From Sipunculus nudus (lineage: Eukaryota > Annelida > Sipuncula > Golfingiida > Sipunculidae): a stretch of DNA of 64,000 nt. Location: assembly GCA_026874595.1 (NCBI GenBank), contig CM049318.1:50622750-50686749 (forward strand), read 5' to 3'. The position numbers and the translations under genes are program-made. The notes under the pieces were generated by a model, which was not told where the DNA came from, did not search any database, and saw nothing but the letters and a program-made list of their open reading frames with translations. The stretch's first letter is position 1. Every line of letters starts with the position of its first letter. Shown here piece after piece: positions 41,620 through 52,518 of the stretch.

Positions 41620-42860
41620 CGGATTTTGCTTATTTTTTGGCTAACTGCCATTTCTTAGATTTTATAGGGAAAAAGCTAAAAAAGCTTAAAAAATCTTCTT
41701 CTCCGAATCTGTTCAGCCAAATTGTCCAATATTTTACAGAAATGATTCTGGAACAATCTCTCTCAAGTTTATTTGAATGGTTTAAGTTCGGTGATTTTTG
41801 GCCGAGTAACAGGAAGTTGAACTTAGTCATCTGTCCAAAAAAGCATACTAAAATAACAATCTCAGAAATGGCTTGAGCTATCATCACCAAATTTTATGCC
41901 AATGTTGGTCACATGAGTCATATCTGAAATTGAGGTACTGGTGGCGCCACCTGCATCGGCCTTTTTTGTACGGGGGTCATCAGTGCCCGTGTCAAACTGA
42001 AGTCTACAAATAACTTCTTCTCTGAAACGATATGGCCAAATTGTTTAATATCGCACAGAAATGATCCTAGGGTAGGGCTTTCTGAAGTTTGTTCAAATGG
42101 TCTCAGTTCAGTGACTTTTGGCTAAGTTATGGGAAGCTGAATTTAGTCATATGATATATCAGCCCATTTTAGCTAAGTGGCTAAAAAATCTTCTTCTCAA
42201 AAACCACTGGGCCAAATTCTTAAATCTCACACATTAATTATCCTTAGATGTTGATAATTCAGGTTTGTTCAAATGGTCTCAGTTCAGTGACTTTTGGCTA
42301 AGTTATGGGAAGCTGAATTTAGTCATATGCCGTAACAGCCCATTTTAGCTTAGTGGCTACAAAAATCTTCTTCTCAAAAACCACTGGGCCAAATTTTTAA
42401 ATCTCACAAATTAATTATTCTTAGATGTTGATTATTCAAGTTTGTTCAAATGATCTCAGTTCAGTGACTTTTGGCTAAGTTATGGGAAGCTGAATTTAGT
42501 CAAATGCCGTAACAGCCCATTTTAGCTAAGTGGCTACACAAATCTTCTTCTCAAAAACGACTGGGCCAAATTCTTAAATCTCACACATTAATTATCCTTA
42601 GATGTTGATAATTCAAGTTTGTTCAAATGGTTTTGGTTCAATGATTTTTGGCTGAATTATGGGAAGCTGAACTTTGCCATTTTGCTGTATTTTCCCATAT
42701 GAGTTATAAACCTACAAAATATTTTTTGACTAATGATACTGAGGCCAGTCTGTTTAATATTTTGCAAGAATAATTCCTACAATAATTCTTATAATAATTG
42801 TCTTTTATGGTTCCAAAGAATGAATTTTGGCTGATTTATAAAGATTGAATTGAGTCATTT
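41620..42860. repeat. Satellite-like tandem array, about 177-bp unit
   Basis: Units are marked by GTTATGGGAAGCTGAATTTAGTC at about 42126, 42302, 42479 and (ATTATGGG) 42657, giving periods of 176-178 bp. Other shared parts are ATCTTCTTCTCAAAAACCACTGG and TTTGTTCAAATGGTCTCAG. Older, more diverged units lie at both ends (from about 41620 and to about 42860). The first part also holds one GGTGGCGCCACC palindrome (41940-41951), shared with the repeat family at 51240. Confidence 0.8.
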
Positions 42861-43703
42861 TACCATATATGTTAGCTGTGTGATGCTGTTACATCTAGCC
42901 TGGCACCAGTTTATCAGCATCTATTACATCATGCCACTAGACATTTAGATTTCAGGTTATCTTTGGTTAATATTGACAAGAAAGTTTTTTTAAAAGCTTT
43001 TAAAAAATTTTGATTTATGATTTAAGTTATTCATCATACCAGGCAATGTTACAATCACGGATATTCAGCTCTCTGTGGCTATATAAAGACAACTGTACGC
43101 GGATTATAAATTATTGGTATCCCTACTCAACTTAATTCAAGAATTTGCCATCAGTGAGATATATCTGTACTTTAAAATTGCATTCAGTATGCATCCGTAA
43201 TAATTTTACATATATTCCTGATTTCTTTTTTATAAAAAGTCAGCTGAAAAGCATTTTGTATTGGGAAAATAAATTTTTAAGTTATTTCAAGTAGGGACCA
43301 CTTTTGTGTTTAGATGGCAGCACTTGGTTAACCATTGGCAGATTGCCAGTGCCTTGATGTTGGCCATTAGCCAAGATGATGTCAGCTCTATAAATAGTTT
43401 TAGCACAGTGACAGGATTGGAAGAAGTGCAGCCAGGTATAGGTCTCGAGTTCACTCAGTGCAGTAGCTGCATTCTATTTATAGCTTTGGCAGACTGCTCA
43501 CTGCATCATATTTGGCACAAAAGCTAAGCCTGAATCTATTTATAGCTTTGGCAGACTGCCAACTGTGTCAGATTATGCAACAGGTCAAGAGTTCACTTAG
43601 TGCAGCCAGGTACAGGTCAAAAGTTCACTCAGTCTAGCCAGGTGCAGGTCAAGAGTTCACTCAGTGCAGTAGCTTGAGGCAGCAATTTGTCACAGGTCAC
43701 TCG
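42861..43703. other. Non-coding flank with short direct repeats
   Basis: Two repeats of TTTATAGCTTTGGCAGACTGC occur at about 43478 and 43538, and AGGTCAAGAGTTCACT-AGTGCAG occurs three times at about 43582-43670. No gene is supported. The Mag-like Gypsy element is inserted at its end. Confidence 0.5.
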
Positions 43704-43708
43704 GGGGC

Positions 43709-43867
43709 TGTTGCATATCAGAATAATGTCACAATAGTTAATGATGTCGCCACCAGATGGCAGCAACAACCGATGACTTGTACATGGATGAGTGATATGA
43801 CCGCGCAGTAATATAATAAAAGATAGTTCCAAAATGGCGTGGTTTGCTTGACATGTGACGCGCAACA
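43709..43867 (+). repeat. 5' LTR of the Mag-like element
   Basis: It runs from TGTTGCATATCAG to GACGCGCAACA. AATATAATAAAAG near its middle would serve as poly(A) signal. Confidence 0.93.
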
Positions 43868-43885
43868 TGGTGTCAGAAAAGGGAT
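43868..43885 (+). other. Primer-binding site of the Mag-like element
   Basis: TGGTGTCAGAAAAGGGAT directly follows the LTR. The TGG start fits a tRNA CCA end; the tRNA was not assigned. Confidence 0.7.
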
Positions 43886-44074
43886 GAAAAACTGTATTTA
43901 AACAAAGTACAGGCAATAGACAAGTGACACAAAGGACAATTAAAGAACTGTGAACCTAAAGGGCCACACAATATAGGATTACCGTCGCTGTCAGAAAAAG
44001 GTCAGCCGATCGAAAAAAAAAAGCAGACGTCGTGTCAGGTAGGCCGCCATATTGTTAAAAAAAGGAAAGACAAA

Positions 44075-45145
44075 ATGGCCGAATGTCCGAAACCTAAACA
44101 ATTAGATCTGTCCTCCAATAAAACGGAAAACTGGAAACGGTTTAAGAGATCTTATGAACTATACTCCATGAGTATTGAACTTGACAAAAAAACTGAAAAG
44201 CAACAAAGTGCTATCTTACTGAGTCTTGCGGGACCAGAAGCAACGGAAATATACAATAGTTTCAACATACCGGTAGATGAGAGATACAAAATTGAGACAG
44301 TGCTACGAAAATTTGAAGAATTTTGTGTTAATCAGGAGAACATTACAGTGGAAAGGTACAAATTTGGCACTAGAGTGCAGCGTGAAGGTGAGACGTTTGA
44401 CTCGTTTCTTACTGATCTTAGGACTTTGATTAAAACCTGTGATTATGGTGAACTGAAGGATGACATTTTGAAAGATCATATTGTTATTGGCATAAAATCA
44501 GATACAGTAAGAGAAAGACTGTTTAGAGAAAGAAAGTTAACCCTGAGCAAAGCAATTGACATAGCAAAATCAGCAGAACTGTCACAGTCTCACATCAAAA
44601 CAATATCAGGCGCTGAAGCCTTGCCATGTAATATAAACACTGTGAAAAGGTCAGAAAAATATGTCAGTCAAAGACATGTAGCAAACAAAAAAGAAACTGT
44701 CTTTCAGTGTCCAAAATGTGGAACAAAACACACAAGCAAAAAGTGTCCAGCATTCGGAAAGCTGTGTAAAAAATGTAATAAACCCAATCACTTTGCTGTA
44801 TGCTGTAGAACACGCATGCATGACCGAAGCAGACCGAAAAGAGGAAGGAGAAAAGTGCACTATGTAGAAAACATATCTGAAGATGACCGTACAACAGATA
44901 GTGAGGACAGTGCATTTTTAATAGAGTCAGTCTTCTGCACAGAAAAAGTGGTCAAATTAGATGCTGTATCTACTAATGAACAAGAATGGTATCAGACATT
45001 ACAAATAAAAGACTGTAACAAGAAAATACAGTTCAAACTTGATTCGGGAGCACAAGCTAACATCATTCCAGTGAAATTGTACAAGAAAATAGGGGAACCA
45101 AGAAAAGGTACCATGACAAAAAGCAGTGGCCAGCACGTACAATAA
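44075..45145 (+). pseudogene. gag: Gag and start of protease of the Mag-like element
   Basis: The ATG has a good context (ACAAAATGGCC). Residues 1-200 form a Gag core (FKRSYELYSMSIELDKK; RKFEEFCVNQENITVERYKF). Two zinc-binding motifs follow (CPKCGTKHTSKKC and CKKCNKPNHFAVCC, about 44709-44811). The protease begins FKLDSGAQANIIPV (about 45033-45075), with DSG as active-site triplet. The frame then ends at 45145, in the middle of the protease, and the rest is found one frame over. A split inside the protease points to a mutation rather than programmed frameshifting. Confidence 0.85.
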
Positions 45146-48098
45146 ACAAAATCTGAAAACAATTGGCGTTGTTGTGCTACCAGTCCAGTACAAAGATATA
45201 ACACATGAGTTAGACTTTCACATTGTTGATGTTAAGTCAACGCCCATCTTGGGTTTAAAAGCACTGCTAAACATGAACTTGGTGAAAAGAGTAGAGTCTG
45301 TTGACACGGACACAAATCAGATACTGAAAAAATATGCGGAGGTATTTGACGGAATAGGAGAGCTGTTGGGCAACTATAATATACAGCTACAAACTGACGC
45401 TAAACCGATAGTACATCCAGCAAGGAGAATTGCAGAAACAATGAGACCTCGTGTTAAAAAATGTCTGGACAATATGGAAAAAGCAAAAATAATCCAGAAA
45501 GTAGAACATCCGACCAACTGGGTCAACTCTATTGTAATCGTAGAAAAGAAAAATGGCTCGTTACGAATATGTCTAGACCCCCGAGATTTAAACAACTACA
45601 TCAAAAGAGAGCACTTTCAAATACCAACCATTGAGGATATACAAGCCAAACTGGCAGGTGCCAAGTACTTCTCAACTCTTGACTGCTCTGCAGGCTATTG
45701 GCATGTTAAACTCACAGAGGACAGTGCCAACCTTACAACTTTCAACACACCGTTTGGACGGTATAAATTCCTGCGTTTGCCGTTCGGCATAACGTCAGCG
45801 CAAGAAGTGTTCCAGAGAAAAATCAGTCAGATCTTCGAAAACACAGATGGAGTTCTGAATTACGTTGATGATATTTTAGTTTATGGAAAAACAGAACAAG
45901 AACATGACAAGTGACTCGAACAAGTTCTACAAAAATGCCAAAAAGAAAACATCAAGCTGAAAAGAGAGAAATGCAAGATCAAAACAACAGAAACTACATA
46001 TTTAGGGCACACAGTATCAGAGAAAGGGCTACTTCCAGACCCAGAGAAAATACATGCTATACAACACATGCCAGTGCCAGAAGACAAAGCAGCAGTACAA
46101 CGCCTACTAGGCATGATAAATTGGCTTGGTAAATTCATACCAAATGTATCTGAACTGACTGAACCCTTTAGACAACTGATCAAGAAAGACACAGTATTTC
46201 AGTGGCAGAAAGCACAGCAAGATTCATTTGAGAAAATCAAAGCGTTGTTGGCAGACAAACCATTACTGAGATATTTTGATGTAAACAAAGATGTAACAAT
46301 CTCAACTGATGCAAGCCAAAGTGGACTTGGTGCTGTATTACTCCAGGAGGGACAACCAGTGGCATTTGCAAGTCGTGCACTGAATGAATGTGAACAGAGA
46401 TATGCACAGATAGAAAAGGAGTGTTTGGCAGTACTATATGCATGTGAAAGATTCCATCAATATGTGTATGGGAAAATTGTCCATGTAGAAAATGATCACA
46501 AACCACTTGAGATAATATTCAAAAAGAAACTAGCGAATGCACCACCGCGCCTTCAGAGAATGTTAATCAAACTACAAAAGTACACTATAGATCTGAAATA
46601 CAAGCCAGGAAAGGAACTTTATGTGGCTGATACGCTAAGCAGAGCATATCCCCCACAGAATGAACAGAATGCAAATAAACTTGATGAAGATACAGAATGT
46701 CACATCCACATGATAACCAGAAACATTGCAATGACACAGAACAAACAAAGTGAAGTGAGTAAAGAAACTGAGAAAGACACAAAACTACAGATGCTGAGAA
46801 ATGTCATAGAAAATGGATGGCCAGATGAGAAATCTAATGTACCTCAAGACATACAAGACTATTTCAACTTCAGAGAAGAGCTTACAGTTTACAAAGGAAT
46901 GATACTGAAAGGAGACAGAATTATCATACCAGATAACATGAGAAAACAAATACTGAACAAACTCCATTCAGGACACTGGGGCATAGAGAGAACAAAGAGA
47001 AGAGCTAAGGAAACTGTATACTCGCCGGGCATAACAAAACACATCGAAAACATGGTGAAAAACTGTCAAGCTTGCCAGAAATTCTCAGATGCAAATCAAA
47101 AAGAAACCATGAAACCACATGATGTACCAAACAGAGCATGGGAGAAAATTGGGACAGATTTGTTTCACTACAAGGACGGTGAGTACATAATTCTATGTGA
47201 TTATTACTCCAAATTCTTTGAAATATACAAATTAAAAGACACATGTGCCACCACAATAATAGAGGCAACAAAGTCAATTTTTGCTAGATTTGGAATACCA
47301 AAGACTGTTATTAGTGATAATGGTCCACAATACACCTCTATGGCTTACAAGCAGTTTGCCACAAATTGGAATTTTGAGCATATCACCACAAGTCCTGAGT
47401 ACCCTCAGAGCAATGGACAAACGGAAAGGGCCGTGAAAACAGCCAAAAGAATGTTGTTAAAATCAGAGGAGACTGGATCAGATCCATTTTTGGGTTTATT
47501 AGAATATAGAAACACCCCACTAAGTGCAAATATAGGATCACCTGCCCAGCTACTAATGAATAAGCGACTTCGTACAACTATACCTACACATGAAAAATTA
47601 CTTGATCCAGAAGTTCAGATTACTGCTAGAAAAGAACTAAAGAACCGACAAGTCAAATCACAAGTGCGCTACAACAGAACTGCTAAAGACTTGACAGACC
47701 TGCAAGAGGGAGATACAGTTATATTTAGAAAATCTCTTGATCCGAAGAAACCATTCAAAAGCGGCACAATATGGAAGAAACTCAACAAATCCAGAGCATA
47801 CACCATTAGAGACAATAGGGGCCACATGTATAACAGAAACAGATGTTTCATTAAAAAATCAGATGTGATGATTAGTGAACCATCATTTGATAATATTAGT
47901 GAATACTCGGAGGACACACAGTCAACAGGAAACAGAGACACTGTGACACCACAAGCAGAAAGAATGCAAAATGAAACTGTAGCACCACAAACAAATAAGG
48001 ACTCTGATAAACAACAAAACAATGTGCTAAAGAGTGAAAATTTTAAAACAAGCAGTGGGAGACTCATAAAGAAACCACTTCTATACAGAGATGATTAA
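45126..48098 (+). pseudogene. pol: pol of the Mag-like element (one in-frame stop)
   Basis: The frame runs 45126-48098 with a single TGA at 45912-45914. It begins with the end of protease (TPILGLKALL). RT follows (WVNSIVIVEKKNGSLRICLD; NYVDDILVYG with the catalytic YVDD just before the stop), then the RT end (YLGHTVSEKGLLPDPEKI), RNase H (ISTDASQSGLGAVLL; ADTLSRAY) and integrase. Integrase has the zinc domain (HSGHWGIERT...CQACQ), the three catalytic acids (GTDLFHY, ISDNGPQY, GQTERAVK) and a basic tail. The stop separates RT from RNase H and integrase, so the copy is inactive as read. Confidence 0.92.
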
Positions 48099-48338
48099 TT
48101 TCTTATTTTGCATAGCTAAGATTAGTATTAGTATACACACAAGCACACACACAAGCACGCGAGCACACAAAATTGAAAGGACAGTTATTTGAACTCTGTT
48201 TTATTTAAACTTTTAAAATATTTATTTCGTGAAATTAGTGATACAACAACAACAAAAGAACTCATCACTTATTGCCTTTCTGAAAATCACTGAACACATG
48301 ATAATGTTACGTTTCTTTAAAAAACAAAAAAACAAAAC

Positions 48339-48348
48339 AAAAGGGAGA
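48339..48348 (+). other. Polypurine tract of the Mag-like element
   Basis: AAAAGGGAGA abuts the 3' LTR after an A-rich stretch, the standard position for plus-strand priming. Confidence 0.8.
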
Positions 48349-48507
48349 TGTTGCATATCAGAATAATGTCACAATAGTTAATGATGTCGCCACCAGATGG
48401 CAGCAACAACCGATGACTTGTACATGTATGAGTGATATGACCGCGATGTAATATAATAAAAGATAGTTCCAAAATGGCGTGGTTTGCTTGACATGTGACG
48501 CGCAACA
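48349..48507 (+). repeat. 3' LTR of the Mag-like element
   Basis: It is the same length as the 5' LTR (159 bp), with three substitutions. It is followed by GGGGC, the target duplication. Confidence 0.93.
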
Positions 48508-48512
48508 GGGGC

Positions 48513-49620
48513 AACTGCCTTACTCACCTAAGCCTTGTCAGCCCAGTGCATCAAACTCTGGGGAAGTTTGATGTATTTGACTGATATTTTGACCTGTCTA
48601 TGCATCTTTGATGGTATTCTTATTTTACAAAACAGGTGGTGCCACGTACATTTACTTTTGCACAGTGTATGTGCCTGCTTATTTCTACAGAGGAATTTGA
48701 TATATCAGTCTGAAAATTGGCATATGTGTATATCTCTGATAGCTTCGAAGTATACAAGACTGGTGGTGCCAGCTACAATCGTTTTTGTGTTGTGTGCACC
48801 CATGCCAGAATTTCAGCAGTGATGTTTGTGTAATTGTTTCTTATTCAAAATGTTTAGTACTTTCATTGTTCATATACATGAAAAGTAATGTTCCAGCATT
48901 AAAGCATTATACCTGGTGTATTTCCCAATGCACAGGTTCGCATTATGCCTGTAGGCCTTGTTTACCTTTTATGTTAACAGCAGATCAGGTAACTATCATT
49001 CATCTTTCAATGAAGAACTTAACTACCAAGTAAACAGTGCCAATGGTAACATTCTGAACAATTTCTCCCAACCCCTGGCATCCAGGGCCCATGCAATTGC
49101 ATTCAATTTCAGCCTCTTTATTCACACCCTGTTAGGCAGGGCAGGAAACTAATATATGTACAACCAAGATGCCCCATTAAATATACCTGGCCCTTTTCTC
49201 ACACCTGGTGTAATACCTTGATATAAGTGGGGCATAGAGATTACAGCAATAAATGAACACTGCATTCACACCTTTAGGTTCAATTTTACGAAACACTGGA
49301 CAGCATTTTGATGATAGCATGTCAGTGTCAGGTCACTGTTATGATTTTGCTGTTACAGTTATTGAGTTAAATAGCTGCATAATTTAATTCCCCCTGATGC
49401 TGATTGAAAATTATAAACAATATGTAGATGAATATTGAGACAAAATGGATATCCATGATGTTCACAGTTGGTTTACAATGTGGATGAAGGAGACTTTCAC
49501 AGTAGGATTTTTAATGTTCTATTATATTTTCTGAAAATATTCTTATTTTATTATATATTTTATTTCTTAAAGGTCAGACACCAAAGAACACCAAAATCAA
49601 GATAACATAAAAAACTAGCA
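48513..49620. other. Stretch without a supported gene
   Basis: Two segments with ACAGGTGGTGCCACGTACA and ACTGGTGGTGCCAGCTACA (about 48630 and 48760) resemble the half-units of the palindrome repeat family at 51400. The rest is AT-rich and not recognised. Confidence 0.4.
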
Positions 49621-50270
49621 GTTGTAGCTCCAACCATAACCTACAAGTTGAAACTGTAAAAGGTGGAAGACATAAATGAAGACTGAATTGATCTCATATG
49701 GGAAAGTGTTAAGAATGTACTGTTTTCTATGCATTATGTATGAGAGCAAGATAAGGGCACTTAGAAACTATTCTAGATTATTAATTGATGGCATAACTGG
49801 CAGTACACTGAAGAAAGACAATGTGGTAAAACAGGGGAAGTCTGACCAACACATTCGTTCCTTTAACCTTGATCATAAGCCTCAGAGTATCATTGAGCTA
49901 TACAAAACAACTGGCATCAAAAGATCAATAACAAATGCTTCAGCTTCTGAAAAAAAAGCCGGTTGGAAATTTATTTGACATTGCACATAGGCTTGCGTTG
50001 AAGCAAGCCTTTTTTTAAGTATCCAGCAGTTGCTGCTCTTGAAATTAAGCAAGAGATAAACCTAGGCAAAACATACTTGACAGAACATAAGTGTAGGGAA
50101 TTTACTGGGTTTATAGCTCAGGTTCTTGAACATGATGTAGTGAACCAGTTAAAAGATGCAAAACACCTGACAGTTCTGACTAGCACAACAGACACTAGTG
50201 TTGTGGAGAAAGAAGTAATTTTTGTAAGGTTCATCTCCAAAGAGAAAGCTTGAAAGTGTCCTGCCCAGCC
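49621..50270 (+). pseudogene. hAT-related (ZNF862/C17orf113-like) protein fragment
   Basis: The frame 49676-49978 has a degenerate BED-type zinc finger style region (SDQHIRSFNLDHK) and a part like EKKAGWKFI. After a stop and frame change, a second part (50092-50240) reads CREFTGFIAQVLEHDV and KHLTVLTSTTDTSVVEKEV. This arrangement resembles the N-terminal half of ZNF862/C17orf113-type proteins, which are related to hAT transposases. The C-terminal catalytic and dimerisation regions are not present. It is a dead fragment; the family call is by eye. Confidence 0.45.
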
Positions 50271-50809
50271 TTGGTCGCGTTGTGGAGACCTGTAGGTGTA
50301 GACTGCAGCAACCATCATTGCAGTACTGGGCAATAATAGGGATTTACCTGCCCTGCCGGGTCACACGTGAACATCGCATAGGTCTCTTTGTTCAAAGTCT
50401 TGCGAGACCTGGGTATTTTTAAAAGTAGTTGAAGCTGTTTGCTAGCTCAGTATTCATCACGCAATTTACAAGCAGACAACAAGGAATATTCACGCAATTT
50501 ACCAGCAGACAACAAGGAATATTTTCCAGTTAAACTGGACTTGAGAATCAGCTTAACGGCAAGGGATATAACTCCCACGACCAGGATTTGGTAAAGGACA
50601 GTCAATCCCCTGAGGATAAGGTCTGTGTAACTACTAATACTACTTAAGCTAGCGTGAATCACTATAGCCTAGGTTTATGTAGTCCGCTACAGACAATTTT
50701 ATATCCTCTAACTAAAGCGCCAGCAAAAACTATTAACCTTTAGTACAGAAGTTCTTATAATTTTTCCAAGAACTTTTGTTTATCCACTGACAAAGGTTAG
50801 TCTCCTGGT
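50271..50809. other. Upstream flank of YR copy C
   Basis: No gene is supported. A 32-33-bp direct duplication (CACGCAATTTAC-AGCAGACA and ACAAGGAATATT) lies at 50458-50523. It may belong to the 5' end of YR copy C, but no matching split repeat was found at the 3' side. Confidence 0.4.
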
Positions 50810-51239
50810 ATGTTTCTGAGCAAAAATAGCATGGACAAGAGGGAAGCAGTGGCCATTCTCAGCGACTCACAGGTTAAGAGATTAAAGAACGCCATATCTG
50901 CAGTCAAAATGGCTATGAAACCAAACTTAGGTTTCAGTAAATGCTCAGTGTTTATTCGCCGGGCTGGTGGCAGTACTGTTCCAAAAAGTAAGATGGCAGA
51001 TCTCGGTTACACAGAAAAACCCCACATTTATTACATGTGGGGGGTAATCACTCAGCTGCTTTGGATAAATCCAGGCGCCCGGAAGTTGTTGGAAATGAGC
51101 TCTTCATGCTGGCAGAATACTTGCACACTCATTGCAATGTACAACAGGTTAGAGTGCTGGGTTTGACACACCGCTACCCACCATTTTGTGGGCGAGATTA
51201 CCCTCTGGCCTACAACCACAAAGTGGAGATTTGTAATAA
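50810..51239 (+). pseudogene. SGNH hydrolase-like domain, main part (YR copy C)
   Basis: This is the only copy with block I still visible (VAILSDSQVKRL, where GDS has become SDS). A GGSTV stretch for block II and MWGGNH for block III (usual G-x-N-D, so Asp to His) follow. A frame change near 51040 joins the two parts. The domain goes on with VRVLGLTHRYPPFC and VEICNN, then is cut at 51239 by the tandem-repeat insertion and resumes at about 52367. Upstream position relative to gag and RT is the same as in copy B. Catalytic residues in all blocks have decayed. Confidence 0.6.
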
Positions 51240-51399
51240 CTAGAATACGGGTAGTCGACAAGTGACTACGCGTATCCACCAAAATCAGAGTAGGACGGGT
51301 AAGTGAGGCATGGATTGAGTGGCAAGGGGAATTAGAGTTACATGTGTTACATATTTGAATGGATCTCTGCCACATAAACATGATTGTAGGTTATTAAAT

Positions 51400-52215
51400 T
51401 GCAGGTGGAAAAGTCAAACCACTGCAGAGATATGAGTGATATTATCCCACAGCAGATAAACAGATGGACGCTGTGCAAAAATTTGCTGCAGGTGGCGCCA
51501 CCATTTTTGTGTATGTTATAAAGCTATCCAAGGGCTACATTTGTGTGATTTTTTTTTCCTGATTGGTCAAACGAGTCCGGAGATATAAGCATTAATGTCT
51601 GCAGCGTGAACGTGAATGAAGCTGGTGCCACCTGTCATAAAATCAAGAAAGCTATCCAGGATGTATACGCATGCGGAATTACAGGTAATTTGGTCAAACC
51701 ACTGCAGAGATATGAGTGATTTTAACCCAAGGCAGACAAACAGATGGACGCTGTGCAAAAATGGTTGCAGGTGGCACCACCATTTTTGTGTATGTTATAA
51801 AGCTATCCAAGGGCTATATTTGTGAAAATTTTTTTCCTGATTGGTCGAACTAGTCCGGAGATATAAGCATGGATGTCTACAGCGTGAACGTGAATGTAGG
51901 TGGCGCCACCTGTCATAAAATCAAGAAAGCTATCTAGAATGTATACGCATGCCAAATTTTAGGTGAATTAGTAAAACCACTGCAGAGATATGAGTGATTT
52001 TAACCCAAGGCAGATGAACAGATGGACACTGTGCAAACACGGTTGCAGGTGGCGCCACCTTTTTTTGTGTATGTTATAAAGCTATCCAAGGGCTACATTT
52101 GTGTAAAAAAATTTTCCTGATCAGTCAAACGGTTCCTGAGATATGTGGGTTTATGTGTGGAAACAGACGCACAAACGGACTCTGGGCAGAGAGGAAAGGT
52201 CAGAGGTCAAGACCA
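51400..52215. repeat. 278-bp tandem units with GGTGGCGCCACC palindromes
   Basis: Units start at GTCAAACCACTGCAGAGATATGAG (about 51413, 51694 and 51970). Perfect 12-bp palindromes remain at 51491-51502, 51899-51910 and 52048-52059. Half-units of about 139 bp share AAGCTATCCA and GAGATAT segments. Confidence 0.85.
52197..52209. promoter_or_regulatory. DR1 nuclear-receptor-type site in the repeat
   Basis: AGGTCAGAGGTCA is a perfect direct repeat of AGGTCA with one base between. The second repeat copy has the same site at 54921-54933. Binding is not shown; the match is to the known DR1 pattern of RXR/HNF4-type receptors. Confidence 0.4.
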
Positions 52216-52366
52216 CTTGGTTAGGCACCAGTTCACATGTGACCCAATAATTTGAGTAAGTTTCGGAAAAATCCGTCCAGTAGTCTCAGAGGAGTTCTCC
52301 GGAAACGAACGCCGCGGCGGAACCCGGTCAAAAACATAGAATCGGCAAAACTTCTTTTTGGTGGAT

Positions 52367-52518
52367 ATAATTACCTGGAGGTCATGCTTAGTGATACCAT
52401 CTTTGATAAGTTGTTGCAGTATAAATTCAAATTTGGCCCCCATGTATTTCTTGACTATGGGGTCCAATGATAGGGGGATTAAGCTTTGGTACAATTCCCT
52501 TAAGGCATCCATTATCAA
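52367..52518 (+). pseudogene. SGNH hydrolase-like domain, C-terminal part (YR copy C)
   Basis: The frame resumes with YLEVMLSDTIFDKLLQYKFKFGPHVFL, which matches the segment at 25345-25435. After a shift it reads NDRGIKLWYNSLKASIING, the block V tail. The D-x-x-H motif itself has been lost by an indel near 52455-52470. Confidence 0.55.

Larger units (their letters stand above)
43709..48507 (+). mobile_element. 4.8-kb Mag-like Ty3/Gypsy retrotransposon
   Basis: The LTRs are short (159 bp) and start and end with the 6-bp inverted repeat TGTTGC/GCAACA. They differ at three positions by hand count. The target duplication GGGGC is perfect (43704-43708 and 48508-48512). Gag, protease, RT, RNase H and integrase follow in order, and the PPT (AAAAGGGAGA, 48339-48348) abuts the 3' LTR. 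Breaks seen are a frame change inside protease (about 45110-45145) and one in-frame TGA in RT (45912-45914). The insertion is young. Confidence 0.93.
51240..52366. mobile_element. Palindrome-bearing repeat element inside the SGNH frame
   Basis: The insert lies between ATAA (51236-51239) and ATAA (52367-52370), a possible 4-bp target duplication. It has a 34-bp segment with a 12-bp hairpin (51244-51275), then ATCCACCAAAA (51274), matched in inverted form by TTTTTGGTGGAT at its end. Inside are 2.8 tandem copies of a 278-bp unit (51400-52215), each made of two similar half-units with GGTGGCGCCACC palindromes, and then a unique tail with AGGTCAGAGGTCA. No coding capacity is seen. The exact 3' edge is uncertain by about 10 bp, since copy 2 shares a few more bases. 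Confidence 0.65.
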
